Origin: Flaccisagitta enflata
Taxonomy: Eukaryota; Chaetognatha; Sagittoidea; Aphragmophora
Length of the DNA stretch: 64,000 nt
Direction: 5' to 3'
Assembly (NCBI GenBank): GCA_965153355.1
Contig: OZ231127.1
Location: forward strand, 61,938,001-62,002,000
Shown: one piece after another, positions 12,536 through 23,840 of the stretch
Layout: each line of letters begins with the position of its first letter
Position numbering within the stretch: position 1 is the stretch's first letter
Notes under the pieces: model-generated
What the model saw: the letters and a program-made list of their open reading frames with translations, nothing else
Database searches by the model: none
What the model was told of the DNA's origin: nothing
Translations under genes and position numbers: made by a program

Positions 12536-13270
12536 AGGCACATGTAATTGAACAAGTATAACAAATGTAAACCACTAAGGCAAAAATAAATAGTAATAAA
12601 CATTGAACAATTTAAATGGAAAATTAAATTGAAAAGAAATTGTAAAGATTAATAACTGAGCGCATTCTGTGCTAGATCACCAAGACCTCAGTAACAAGTC
12701 ATAAAGAAAATAAAATGCAATCAAGGTAAATAAGTAAATGAGCAGGATTTGTGCAAAATCACCAAGACCTCATTTACTATTTTCAATAATCTCATTCATC
12801 ATTCTGAGATGAAACCTTCCCGTACTTCTTGTCCAACCACAGCAGCAGAAGCCTCAGAGACAGATGATGGCCCTTTCCACTGCACTGGATGTGGCATGGG
12901 TAATGAGGAATTTCTCTTTGATGGCAAGTAGTTCAGCTTCCTTGAAGTCGAAAGTGAAAGGTGGCTCTGTCAACTTGGCTTATTACCAGTCAACCTTTGA
13001 AGCAGCTTTGAACTTTGGTCCACAACACCAGTGCAGTCAAAGACATTTTTCCACAGGGTTTATCTTGCGGCGACAGAGGAAAGGGGGGGTTAAGATTTGT
13101 GCCAAAGAGTGCAAAAATCCTCCAAATGCACCTCATGCAGTCAAAGTGGATACAGACTCGAACCAAATTCCTTGAGCTGGGATACCAATTTTTTGGTAAG
13201 TGTTTCTGTGAAACCCTTCAGGGTATGGGGGTGTGATCAAAATCATGCTGATCTGGGCAAATTCCAACCC
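12536..13270. other. Degraded or unrecognised sequence, no supported gene
   Basis: AT-rich flank with two CACCAAGACCTCA blocks (about 12678 and 12762). A 12796-12930 stretch reads ...DGPFHCTGCGMGNEEFLFDGK then stops, with a C-x2-C pair. Coding-like stretches continue in other frames to 13236 with stops between. It could be a decayed transposon or gene exon; I cannot assign it. Confidence 0.4.
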
Positions 13271-13274
13271 ATTT

Positions 13275-15310
13275 CTTGACTATCTCTTTAAAAGAGCATT
13301 AAAACTCAAAGTCATAAGTCATAAGATTAAACGTTTTGATTTTTTTACTACCTTATTTTAGTGTTACAATTTAAACTGTAATTCTATAGAGGGAAATTTC
13401 AAATGTTCTGATCCTAGTGACTCATATGTTTTTTTGCATAACTAATGGATTTTTAAAAACTTTTACTCAATAAATGAGGTTTTGGTGAGCTGAAACAGCT
13501 CCCGCTCAGTCATTTCGTTGTTTTTGTTTACATTGTTTTTATTTGAAATGTGCACATTTTTTCACGTTTGCTTCTTCATTTGCTTAAGTCCTAAGTGGTT
13601 AACAGGTCGCCCCAGGGCTATATGTGGTCAGCGATACCCGTTGCCCTACTTTGCATGGTTGTGAATCGGAATGAGAGGTAGCAAGGAAGCGGCACTGAAA
13701 GGGATGAAGTCTTGTAGAACACAGGGAAGCTTTGTTTTTGTTCGTCGTTTGTCTGTCCATCCATCAGTCCCCCTCAGGCCTGAGAGGCCTTAAATTTACC
13801 CTCTCAGGCCTGAAATCTGCCTCACAGGCCTGAAATCTTCCCTCTTAGGCCCTGAATTGGAGAGGGTAGATTAAGGCCAGAGAGAGCAGATTTCAGGCCT
13901 AAGAGGGCCTGGGGGGGACAAACAGATGGAAGGACAAACAAACAAACGAATAACCAAAAGTCCCCCGTGTTCTACATGACTTCATCCCATTTGAGGCGGC
14001 TGCCCAAAAAACAGCCATTTCATCAAACTGGTTTCTAGTTTGACCATGAAGCCCTACCTTTATTTGTGTAGGTGCAAATATGATTTGAAAAAAAAACAAA
14101 ACAAAACAAATAAACTCTGAAAAAAAACAGAAAAAACTAAGGTGAAAGACCCATGCCAGGTACTGGAGGAAGAAGCTTTAGCACTGATTTTTGCAATTTT
14201 TATTGATTTTGCTTATTTTCGTCTTTTTTTGCGATTATTCTATGGATAAAAAATGTTATTTTTTTAACATGCAAGGAAAAGGAATCTTAGAATAACAAGA
14301 ATACTTATTTTTTAGAATAATCAGGAACAATTTTTCTATCACACAACAGATTTCTATAATTTCTTTGATTTTTGCTTATATTTGGCTTAACGGCATTATG
14401 TATAAAGCTCTGAAAATGAGAAAAACCTTGCATTAAAGCCTAATCATTACCATAAATGGTAATGATTGGGCTTTAATACAGAGATTTCTCATTTCAGAAC
14501 TGCATCGTTAAGCAAATAAGCAAAAATCAAAAATATAGAAATGTTGTGATAAAAGTATTTCTATTCTAAAAATAAGGGTATTCTTGTATTCTAGGTACTT
14601 CATGTTAAAAAAATAATTTTGTCCATAGAATGTCATAACGAAAATAAGCAAAATCAATAAAAATGCAAAAAATATGATGCATTTTTGTTTTTCAAATCAT
14701 ATTACACTACACAAATAAAGGTAAGACTTCATGAGTCAAGCAGAAAGCAGTTGTCTGAACAGGCAGCCGCCTCAAAATGGATGAGGGAGTCATGTGGGAG
14801 CACGGGGGGACTTTTGGTTATTACGTTTGTTTATCTGTTTAATGCAGGCCCTCTTAGACTGAAATGCTGCTATCTCTGAGCCTTAATCTACCCTCTCAAT
14901 TCAGGCAAAAGGCCTGTGGCTGATTTCAGAGGCAGGCAAAACCTGAGAGCGAGACGATGGCGGGCAGCGGACTGGCAGAGTCCTGTGTTCACACAGGACC
15001 TGTCCTTTCGATGCCACTACCTCTTTCATCAAAAGAACAGCAGTATCGCCAACCTGGGACTAACAAATGAAAACAACGTGAAATGTGCACGTTAAATAAA
15101 CAATGTAAATATTTGTGAGCTATTTCAACTGCCAAAACCTCATTTATTGATAAGATTTTTAAAGTAGATAATAAAAAAAAAACTATATGAATCTTAGAGG
15201 ATCAGAAGGCATTATCTATACGGATATGTTTATAAAATAATAAAAAATATCAAAGCATTTAATCTTATGATGACTTTGATTCTTTTAAAGAAGTGAAATG
15301 GTAGGTACCA
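13275..15310. repeat. Imperfect palindrome of about 2 kb, centre about 14448
   Basis: The core is CATTACCATAAATGGTAATG at 14448-14467. Arms carry complementary blocks in mirror order: TTTGAAAAAC/CAAATCATAT around 14080 and 14690; the GTCCCCC and GGGGGGAC blocks at about 13962 and 14803; GAAATGTGCAC at 13546 and 15079; AATAAATGAGGTTTTGG at 13470 against CCAAAACCTCATTTATTG at 15132; and AGTCATAAGATTAAACG at 13313 against TTTAATCTTATGATGAC at 15259. Arms are unequal (about 1.17 and 0.85 kb) and diverged, and include family B end sequences. Confidence 0.8.
13604..13960. mobile_element. Family B element end inside the palindrome
   Basis: It contains GTCGCCCCAGGGCTATATGT, GGTCAGCGATACCCGTTGCCC (13629-13649), GCGGCACTGAAAGGGATGAA, and a CAGGCCTGAAATCT minisatellite at 13775-13905. 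The same opening, GTCGCC(C)AAGGGCAATATGTGG, occurs in inverse orientation at 61.87 kb, so the family end can be placed near here. The mirror-arm copy is at about 14760-15045. Confidence 0.65.
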
Positions 15311-15754
15311 GATCATATGGTGAGTTCACAAACAAGAGTGTGTCTGGTTGAGTATATCAGAAAGGTTACAACACTACACACAATGAATGTTAAGTTAAAG
15401 CACTCAGGTGACTATTATTGAAACCACTGCCATCATGCCACATCAGTGCAGTGAAAAGTATCATCAGCATTTAGGTGGAACAAGTCTGGGTGTGGTGGGT
15501 ATTGAAGTAATGAGGTCTTGTATTTTGCAAATCTGCTCATTAGCAGTCTGTTACACCATGCTATTACAGATGTGTGTCTGCAGAAGATGCGCTCAGTATT
15601 AATCTTTGAGCTCTTTGTACCATTTAAGAAGTGTTTATTACTATTTATTTGCGTGTTTACATTTCATCATGATTAATACTTGTACTTTTAAAGTGCTGTG
15701 TGTTTTGACCTCACAATGGAATTTTGGTATTAGATTAAGTCAAGTCATTTCTAA
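15311..15754. other. AT-rich DNA, nothing recognised
   Basis: I see no conserved motif, convincing exon or repeat here beyond short chance open frames. Confidence 0.4.
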
Positions 15755-16200
15755 TTTGACCATGTTATATTATATTTGTGTTAGGTGATGGCACTTTGTG
15801 TTGAAAAAAGAACAAATAAACTCTGAAAAAAAAAAGAAAAAACCAAGGTGAAAGACCCATGCCAGATACTGGAGGAAGAAGCTTTGGCACTGATTTTTGC
15901 AATTTTTATTGATTTTGCCCTTTATTGCCTTTTTTTGCAAATATTCTATAGATAAAAAATGTTATTCTTTAATATACAAGGGAAAAGAATCTTAGAATAA
16001 CAAGAATACTGATTCAAACAAACATCTTTAGAATTATCAGGAACAATTATATCTATGTCACAACAGGCTGAACAATTTTATCCATTTTTAAAGATTTCTG
16101 CAATATCTTTGATTTATGCTTATTGTAAGCTCAATAGCATTATATATAAAGCTCTGAAAATGAGAAAAATCTTGCCTAATTACTACCATAAATGGAAAGG
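15755..16200. repeat. Direct repeat of the 14030-14440 palindrome arm
   Basis: AAGGTGAAAGACCCATGCCA, GGAGGAAGAAGCTTTGGCAC and AGAATCTTAGAATAACAAGA here match 14138-14300 in order and spacing, about 1.7 kb apart. Both copies have AAATAAACTCTGAAAAAAA just upstream, resembling a poly(A) signal followed by an A tract. Confidence 0.75.
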
Positions 16201-16507
16201 GTAAGACAAAAATACATCTGAAACAAAAATGAATATTTGTCTGATGTACCAATAATTTCTCTTGTCAATTTTAGGTACCTCAGTACGTTCTCTATACATT
16301 TTTATCAGAAATAGTTACTTTCTTATAAAGGTACCCAAAGAACTTCTGGCCTGCTACACAAATAACCCCAGTTGGATTCCATAAATTTCAGTCAACCTGT
16401 ATATTTAAATCAACAAGGCTGCCATAACAATCATGATGTGTTTATACATATTATGTGGATGACATGATGGATTTCAAATGAACTACACATCTATAACACT
16501 TTGCTCT

Positions 16508-16900
16508 TTGTCTCTGTCATAGGAACCCTAATGGCTAAGAGTGGTGTCCAAACGCTCCATTGGGTGTGGTGAAGAATTTAGCATCAAGGCTTCCGAAAGA
16601 CTTCTTCGCGTCGCTCGCTCAACTGGGCCAACGAGTTGGCGGCTTCGCTGTTCTAGACGAGAGGGATTCGCGCAACATCCAAAAGGAGAGAGACGATGTT
16701 CGTCTAGCAGCAATGGCTGATGACAATGAGGTGGCCAAAGGCAATAAACGAGTCGTGGAACTGGAGTAGCAGTTGAAAAGGAGAAGCAGGCCCAGCGATG
16801 AAGGCTAAGAAGAAAGAGGAAGCTGTGGAACGCAAAGGCGGCTGCGGTCATTGATTTAAAATCGCGCCTCGCTGTGCGTCTTGTACCTCACTGACGCTTA
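16508..16900 (+). pseudogene. Frame-broken coiled-coil coding remnant
   Basis: After a possible acceptor (GTCATAG) the sequence reads LPKDFFASLAQLGQRVGGFA, then DERDSRNIQKERDDVRLAAM, then ADDNEVAKGNKRVVELE and a TAG. Coiled-coil sense continues in a second frame (VEKEKQAQ), a third (MKAKKKEEAVERK) and back again (KAAAVIDLKSRLA). Three frame changes within about 120 nt with continued heptad-like character indicate a decayed exon or retrocopy. Alternatively the assembly has indel errors here. It is a different sequence from the 5' coiled-coil gene. Confidence 0.5.
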
Positions 16901-17091
16901 ATTGCGATGCAGCACTCCCACCTCCAGCGCTTTTCCTGCAGAAAAAGTCGGTCAGCAGATCCTGCTCTAAAGACGCTCCTAAGCCTGGGAATAAGAAAAA
17001 TCGAACCAGGCCTTTGGAAAATTAGACCGCCAGCTAAACGCTGATTGGTGCCACACCCAGTTGCTGTTCAATTTAACTACTAATTTGCAAC

Positions 17092-17226
17092 ATGGCGTGG
17101 AGAGCGCCGCCATTCGCTGAGGATCGTATTCCACCATCACATCCTTATCCCATCGATGGACAGGCCGGCCAAGTCAGCGCCGCCTGGTGTAATGACGCTC
17201 CGCCCGGGCCTGCTAAACGCCAAGTG
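17092..17226 (+). CDS. Candidate first coding exon, unknown protein
   Basis: GC-rich 45 codons from ATG 17092 to a consensus GTAAGT donor. It starts MAWRAPPFAEDRIPPSHPYP and ends PPGPAKRQV. An upstream in-frame stop is 18 nt before the ATG. Joined in phase 0 to ACGGTT at 17382 it would read TVAPPLCFRCGRHG then stop, the start of a CCHC-knuckle-like C-x2-C. Joined in phase 0 to 18866 it stays open to 19024. I cannot decide between these, and the open frame may be chance. Confidence 0.3.
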
Positions 17227-17381
17227 GTAAGTACTGCTTTTCACATTGCTGGAGCCTGGAAGGGTTGAGGTTGAGTTTTTGTGGTAAATTTGAATCTGTG
17301 TACAATAAGAACTTTACTAGTCAATCTGCCTCTCATTTTTCTCTTCTTTCCTTTTCTTTTCCTTTCTGGAGTGATACATTC

Positions 17382-17524
17382 AGACGGTTGCACCACCTTT
17401 ATGCTTTCGATGCGGCCGCCATGGATGACATCATTTATCGCCTTTTTCGCCCACGGATTGACGAGAGTAGGTGTTGGAGCTTCCGGAATGACCCGCTCGT
17501 CTTCTGTAATGGAGAAGGCGTGAG
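17382..17524 (+). CDS. Candidate internal exon, unknown protein
   Basis: GC-rich 143 nt between ACATTCAG and GTGATG. One open frame reads RLHHLYAFDAAAMDDIIYRL then FRPRIDESRCWSFRNDPLVF. It leaves in phase 2, compatible with the candidate exon at 17822. Its entry phase does not match the consensus donor at 17227, since that join makes a stop. Another frame is also open, so the reading is uncertain. Confidence 0.25.
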
Positions 17525-17821
17525 GTGATGTGGTCGTTCCATGATGCTTACTAATTTGTTTTTACCTCTTACAGATCTGCTTTTTATATATAGTTAGTAA
17601 CTTATTTATTTTGTCTTGTTTTGTTTGGTTCCTGAAATATAAATTTTTGTTTTGTGGTTTGTTTTTACCGTTTAGTTTGATCTTTTGAATAGTTATTACT
17701 AATATTTCGTATGACTTGTTTTTTTGTAGTATATGCCCCTACTTATTATTTCCAACTCTCAAGTCAAATCCCAGGCTTGGAGTGCCCAAGGCCTGTTCCT
17801 TTCCCTCTTCCTACTTTACAG

Positions 17822-17896
17822 GAACGGGCGCCCCCAACCTCTCGTCGCCCCCGCCCCATCCGGCGCTCACCCGGATTGCAGAAAATTGTTGGTGTG
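17822..17896 (+). CDS. Candidate internal exon, unknown protein
   Basis: It follows a strong pyrimidine tract and acceptor (TTCCTACTTTACAG). Read in the phase left by 17524 it gives NGRPQPLVAPAPSGAHPDCR then KLL, before a weak GTGTGG donor. It is GC-rich inside AT-rich flanks. No family recognised. Confidence 0.22.
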
Positions 17897-18865
17897 GATC
17901 TTTTCTGATGGAATTAATAGTTTCAGTAGTTGCTTTATCTAAGGATATTGTGTGGATAAGAGGCGGATTTGGGAGGGGCGGTGTGTTTATGTAAATTTTT
18001 TTAAGGAAGGTAGTATCTTGCTCTTTTTTAGTAGGGTTTCCCACTGAAACTAGGTGTCGGATTTTAAAATCAGAAACCCAAAATGGGGGCAGAATGTTAG
18101 AAATGTATGTCCGTCCGTTTTTAAGTATGTGTGCCTTGGTCTCTTTGCGTGCTTTTGGCTTTTCTCTTTTCGATTATTCAATGCCCGTCTTTTGTTTCTC
18201 GCCATTTTTATATTGAACGCTAGATGGGTAACCATATGGTTGCTTCTTGTATTTTGTGCCATTTGTTTTTATTACGTAAGGAATATACGTAATCGTCTTT
18301 CGTATCATCCAATTTTTGGATTGATTGATTTTATTTATTTACGGCATTGCTTCTTAAAGTGATTGATTGATTTTCGTGATCGTTTGAATGCGCCCTTGGA
18401 ATTCACTAATTTCAATAATCTCTCATCTTTTTATTGCAGATAAACTTATGAACGGACAATTAACGTTAGTTTGACTTCGACAGACTGTGGGCTGAAACCA
18501 ACGAAAGTGGGCCTAAAAGTAAGTTTTATAGACGCGTCTTTGCTTTTATTAACATTGTTTTTTATCTTGTTTTCCGGTCTGTTATTTTTGTCTTTTGCCC
18601 TTTTGCATTTTTATCGCCGGATTTTAGTATGGTTTTTATCGCTTGCCCGATCAGCTTGCTATAGGGATGATATGGATGAATTTAATGGGATGGGCCGGGG
18701 CAGGGGCAGGTATTATCAGGTGGCATGGGCTCTGAAGAAGATGAACATGTTGTCATGTGCTGTTTCTGTCCTTTATTGTGTCCTATCTCGATTTCATGTT
18801 ATCTTTTGCGTTTGCTGATCACAATTAACGCCCACTTTCCCTTTCATTTTTCCCCCTCTCTTCAG

Positions 18866-19024
18866 TTGTTGAAATTTTTATGGAATAAACGAGACGATCG
18901 CCTTCCTATTTTCCAATCGGCCAACTTTCTTTCACCACAAGTCGTCAGTCAGATAGACGCTCATAGACAGTGCCAGTTGAAACTCGTGGGCGTAATTATA
19001 ACCACAATTAGTTCTACTAATTAG
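18866..19024 (+). CDS. Candidate terminal exon, unknown protein
   Basis: It follows a good acceptor (TTTTTCCCCCTCTCTTCAG). The phase 0 frame reads LLKFLWNKRDDRLPIFQSAN then FLSPQVVSQIDAHRQCQLKL and stops at 19022-19024. An AATAAA lies about 205 bp downstream (near 19231). No family recognised, and links to the upstream candidates are unproven. Confidence 0.3.
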   Translation: MLKFLWNKRDDRLPIFQSANFLSPQVVSQIDAHRQCQLKLVGVIITTISSTN

Positions 19025-19282
19025 TGGTATGAACTGTCATTCACTCATACAATCGTTGCGCCCTATAGGCTATAGAAGGCTTCAAAAATGTAACGGACGT
19101 TCGGATTTTGACGAATCTTTACCAGCAGAATTTGGCAAAATGAGAACTCTGTTGGAAATAAGTCATATTGACTTTTACAGACCATCCTCCGACGCAACTC
19201 TTACGATTACCAAATTGTATTTTGTCGTCGAAAATAAATTCATCATCATCATCCCATATTCTCCTTTTGTTCCATGTCATTA

Positions 19283-19901
19283 AGCGGTCAATGCTTTTTG
19301 GGCAGCGGCCCCAAAGGGCCGATGTCCTGTAGGACACAGGGGTGAACCGTTACGTCCGTCTGACATTACGTCCCCCCCCTCCGAAGCTTCTCAAGCTTCT
19401 CAGGCCTCAAATCCAGCCTCTCAGGCCTCAAATCTGGCCTCTCAAGCCTCAAATCCAGCCTCTCAGGCATCAAATCTAGCCTCTCAGGCCTCAAATCCAA
19501 CCTCTCAGGCATCAAATCTAGCCTCTCAGGCCTCAAATCCAGCCTCTCAGGCCTCAAATCCAGCCTCTCAGGCCTAAAATCCAGCCTCTTGGGCCTCAAA
19601 TCTAGCCTCTTGGGCATCAAATCCAGCCTCTCAGGCCTCAAATCCAGCCTCTTGGGCCCTAAATCCAACCTCTCAGACCTCAAATTCTCATTGAATAACA
19701 TGGCAAATTGACAGAAAATTTTAAAAAACACAAAATTCCCAATGAATATCACAGAAAATTACCCCAAATATGCCATTTCAGGACGTATGGAACTTCACCC
19801 CTGTGTCCTACAGGACATCGGCCCTTTGGGGCCGCTGCCCTGCTCTCACTCCACTTCTTCAGCTAATCACTCCAAGCAGGGCATCGGGTACCGCTGACCA
19901 T
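19283..19901. mobile_element. Family B foldback-minisatellite element, complete copy
   Basis: The left inverted arm begins GGGCAGCGGCCCCAAAGGGC, then CCGATGTCCTGTAGGACACA. The right arm (about 19793-19844) is its reverse complement, CACCCCTGTGTCCTACAGGA onwards. Between them is a minisatellite (19385-19690) of 21-bp units, CTCTCAGGCCTCAAATCCAG plus one base. The 3' end is GGGCATCGGGTACCGCTGAC. The minus-strand frame over the array (repeats of RLDLRPE) is an artefact of a 21-bp period. Confidence 0.85.
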
Positions 19902-20745
19902 GTGCGATCCTTGGATGACTTGTTACAAGCTTCGGCCATGATGTGAAATGGGCATACCAATGCATGATGGGGTCCGGGTTATAAAGATAACTGATAAAAC
20001 ATGGATAAAAATATGCCGGTTTCATTCACTCATTTGAGATGCATTTAAGAAAACCATGGCACATTTACCTTCATATTACTTCAGATTTCAGAGCTTTTCA
20101 TTGCCTATTGCCATCAATCTTTGCTCATTAGCACTTTAAATTACTAGGCTTTTGCACTACATGTGTTATATAGCAGAATTGGTCCTATATTGATGTAACA
20201 ACCAGGCCTGAAAATAGAGCATGCCCGGTAAACGCAGTCTTGCTGTTGGGCACGCAGCTGGCAGCTTTTGCCAGCTGCGTGCCCAGCGTGCCTGCTCTTG
20301 TTTTTCTGATTTTTTCTGATTTTTTCTGATTTTCACTGATTTTTCTGATCCGTCATGCTTTTGAAAAAAAACATGCCAAACGATTGTTCTCAGCATTGTT
20401 TTCTCCCTTTTGCGTTCATCTCTTCAAACCATCATTCATTCATTCATTCATTCTCTTAAGCATTCATTAGTTCATTCATTTTTGAATCGCGAGATGCAAG
20501 TATTAGCCTAAACTTGGCTTCATTCTTCTTTTCCTTCTTAGTGCGTTTAAAAGAGTGTGACTGAAATTTTACCTAGGCCTAGGCAAATATATGCGCCTGG
20601 CTGATTGATTGAGTGGATGAATGAATGAACAACTAAATGAAAGTAAAGGCAAGTGGGTAGGCATGCAAGGTTACAAGAATGAAAATAGATGCCAAAATTG
20701 GCAGTTTTGCGCGGTTTAAAAAGAAAGTCTAAGCTTAGCCTCACT
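19902..20745. other. No gene; short palindromic and microsatellite DNA
   Basis: 20240-20295 contains inverted GCACGCAGCTGGCAGC/GCCAGCTGCGTGC halves. 20300-20350 is a (TTTTTCTGAT)n run of about five units. 20430-20480 is CATT repeats. No supported coding region. Confidence 0.5.
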
Positions 20746-20850
20746 CTTTTTAGATGCGTCCGACAGGAACGCATCTCTATAAGAGGGTCTGTCGGTCCGT
20801 CCGTTGGTCCGTCCGTTACGCCTGTGCAAAAACCGCGTTTCTCGGCTGTT
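20746..20850 (+). mobile_element. Family A (GTCY) element, satellite-type 5' module
   Basis: TTTTTAGATGCGTCCGACAG, then GAACGCATCTCTATAAGAGG and (GTCC/GTTGGTCC)n. The hairpin stem GATGCG/CGCATC is kept around an enlarged loop. The downstream CGTTACGCCTGTGCAAAAACCGCG resembles other family A interiors. Confidence 0.75.
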
Positions 20851-21010
20851 TTTGGCCACGATGAGATCCAACACTGAAACAAATGATCAACCAACATGTT
20901 TTGAGAGTCTTTTCACCCGTCTGTTTGTCCAACTGTCTCTCCAAACATATGTCACATGATCAATACACGCTGAGACACAGCCCGGACGCATCGTTGCCCG
21001 GTCGGGCTTG

Positions 21011-21296
21011 TAAAGTGCGTCCTCGCACTTCTATAAGAGGTCGTGTCCGTGGGTTGGTCAATCGGTTGGTTGGTTGGTTGGTCGGTCGGTAACGCAAACG
21101 TTTGAAATGCGCAAAACGGCTCATTCTGACATATTCCATCATTCCTATCACCTTTCATGCCTTACCACACTTTTTTCATTCATTCATCCGTTCATTAATT
21201 CATCCATTCATTCATTCATTCATCAAAAACATTCATTCACAAATTCTTAATCAAGCGAGGCGCACTTATTGGCCTTCACTTGGCCTTGTTTGAGAA
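21011..21296 (+). mobile_element. Family A variant with GCGAGGCGCACTTATTGGCC end
   Basis: The hairpin GTGCGTCCTCGCAC is followed by TTCTATAAGAGG, a (GGTT/GGTC)n block, AACGCAAACG, CATT repeats, and the end GCGAGGCGCACTTATTGGCC...GGCCTTGTTT. The same layout recurs at 40796-41338, and its end fragment sits near 560-577. Confidence 0.75.
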
Positions 21297-21305
21297 CCTA
21301 GTTTT

Positions 21306-21773
21306 TTTTCAGTCGGGGACACGCGACTCTACACGTTGGTATGAAATGTGCAACAAAAAGTATCTTACAAAAAACTTTAGGAGAACGTTTTTGAAAAATA
21401 AACTTAACATATAAAAGTAAAATAATACATTCAAAAGCTACTCATTTCTGTATAGTATATGCTTCCATCATAAAAGTGGCAGTACTCCTAGTTTAAAGTA
21501 CACGGTGGAAATACAGAGTATATGCTTCCACTCATATACTTACATATCCAATTTTAGGTACGACCTAAATTTAGTGGTTACTGAAATTCAAAACCTTTGG
21601 ATAAGTAATTTTTATGCAGAAAACAAGACTTTTGTCTTAACTCTCAAACAATTATGTCAGTATGTCAGTCGGTCCATGCGTAACATAACATTTTTAAATT
21701 GCGAGCGGTTTTCGCATTTCTGCTCCTGCCCAACTGTCCGTGACTGGATTGCCGTGTATCCAGCCTTGTTTTT
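21306..21773 (+). mobile_element. Family A (GTCY) element
   Basis: It opens TTTTTTTTCAGTCGGGGACACGCGACTCTACAC and ends CTGCTCCTGCCCAACTGTCC then GTGTATCCAGCCTTGTT. About 300 bp of AT-rich sequence replaces the usual short centre; the GTC-rich block at 21655-21675 is degenerate. Confidence 0.65.
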
Positions 21774-22239
21774 TTTTTTTTGGAAAGGCTTCAAAATGTT
21801 GTAGTTATTTTACTAGTAGCTATCTCTATCTCTTCTGAAGGCCTCATAAAAATAATATGCAGTTAGTAGTATGGTAAAACTAACCTTTTTACCAGGCACG
21901 CTCCTTTCCTGTCGGGCACGCTAGAATACTGGGGGGCGTGCCGGCTCCTATAAAATACTAATTTCAGGCCTGAGCATAACACACTTCATCATATTTGTGC
22001 CAAATTTCCTGCTCAGGGTGTTAAATTTCTAAAACCGAATCTCAACCTGAGCATTCTCTTATTTTGTTCTTAAAATGTTGGCAAATCCCAGGCTCATGTC
22101 TCTTATAAAATAAAAGTATATATTGTCAATTCTGTATATCTCCTGTCTGTCTCCTGTTTATCTCCTGTCTGTCTCTTGTTAAAACGCAGAAATCGCTGGC
22201 TCTCTCCCTCTGTCTCTGACCCTCCATCTGTCTGTCTGT

Positions 22240-22401
<162 letters not shown>

Positions 22402-22759
22402 AGACGCGGAAGTGCATGCGAAAGCACGAATATCAGTCGTAAAACTTTCGCGTTTCCTAGTCTTACAAACGTGCCGGCGCTCCCGCTAGTGCGCGTGTTC
22501 GGTGCGCGCTCAACCTAACCCACGCGCACCAGGCGATGACGCGACTGAGGCAAAAGGCGTTGAGCGACTCAGCACTGTTCACCAGCGAGAAAGGGAATAA
22601 ATGAGCGAATCCGCCAAGAACTTATGCAACGATGGCGAATAGCCCTGATGACTATCCTCCTTGTTATGATTATGGCTCAAAGCAATTTTAGTTCTTGTGC
22701 CAGCTGCATAAATCAGAAGAACCAATAATCAAAAACGATTTCGCCTTCGCTATGCCACA

Positions 22760-22790
<31 letters not shown>

Positions 22791-22954
22791 TTCTTTTCTA
22801 GACGGTCAAGACACCATTTATCCGCCCGTTTGGATAAATGTTTGTTTCCTCTCTCATTCCTGGGAGATAGCAGACAGACAACTACGAACAGACAAATGCT
22901 AAGTTCGGCCGTTCGATTTATTTCTTTTTTTTTTTTTTTTTTTTTTAACAAAAA

Positions 22955-23130
22955 AAAAATCCGTTGGTCAGTTGGTCCGTGATGATCGAGTGGAAAAGAA
23001 GAAAAACAAGAGTTTTAAATACTTTTTTTGTGCGTCTGGAAGGAATGGGGGGGGGGTCGAACTGTGGGGTTGGACGCCCCTTCCCACCCGTCCGCAACGA
23101 TACTGTGACCGGGCGTCATTAGTTTTTTTT
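22955..23130 (+). mobile_element. Family A (GTCY) element, 5' truncated
   Basis: (GTTGGTCC) block, GTGATGATCGAGTGGAAAAG, and an end CCCACCCGTCCGCAACGATA. These match the body of the copy at 23209-23364. The usual CCGGCCTTGTT is altered. Confidence 0.6.
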
Positions 23131-23208
23131 TCATTCTTTCTTTTTTTTTCATTCTTTCTTTTTTTTTCATTATTTCTTTTTTTTCATTCTCTCTCTTTCT
23201 TCTCTCTC

Positions 23209-23364
23209 TTTTTAGTTGCGGACACGCAACTCTATAAGAGGCTTTGTCCGTCCGTCCGTTGATCCGTCCGTCCGTGGTGATCGAGTTGGAAAGTGTGAAA
23301 ACGCGCATTTCCGCCCCTGCCCACCCGTCCGCAACGGGTATTGGCCGTGTATCCGGCCTTGTTA
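23209..23364 (+). mobile_element. Family A (GTCY) element, well preserved
   Basis: TTTTTAGTTGCGGACACGCA, then ACTCTATAAGAGGCTTTGTCC, (GTCC)n, GTGATCGAGTTGGAAAGTG, CCCCTGCCCACCCGTCCGCA and GTGTATCCGGCCTTGTT. The 5' stem GTTGCGGAC is the exact reverse complement of GTCCGCAAC near the 3' end. At about 156 bp it is a useful reference copy. Confidence 0.85.
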
Positions 23365-23840
23365 TCTTTCGACATCAGTGACTCTCTCTCTTTTTTTTTT
23401 TTTTATCTTCATCACTCCTTTTCATTTTCCCCTCATTTTGTCAACAGATCAAAATCTTTTCAGATACGTTATGCAGCATGTGCGTCTGTTATCCACCGTC
23501 ATCCGTCCATATAATTTCACATTTCTTATCGTAGCACATTTATTTATTTTTTGTTTTTGTTACTGAAAAATTGCCTCAGTGGCCTCCTACGCGCGAATAA
23601 TGTGTATCCGTCTTGCCGTCCATCATGTCTTTTGAATGGGCATGTTCAAACAATCAAACATCTTTTCTTTGTCTCCCCACTAATACTCGCTACCTTTCTA
23701 TGTCAAGGTGCACACGAAGGGGCAATTTTCGCGGTCAGATCAAATTACTATATTTTATCAATTAATAATTTAAATTTAAATTGATATATGACAGCATGAA
23801 CCGATTTATAACACTCTAATTTCAGCACATTTTTAGCATA

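Noticed and set aside
19366-19752. Minus-strand frame of RLDLRPE repeats
   Set aside because: It is produced by the 21-bp minisatellite inside a family B element.
22630-22689. Short frame MANSPDDYPPCYDYGSKQF in a GC-rich patch
   Set aside because: Only 19 codons, with no splice donor and no supporting context.
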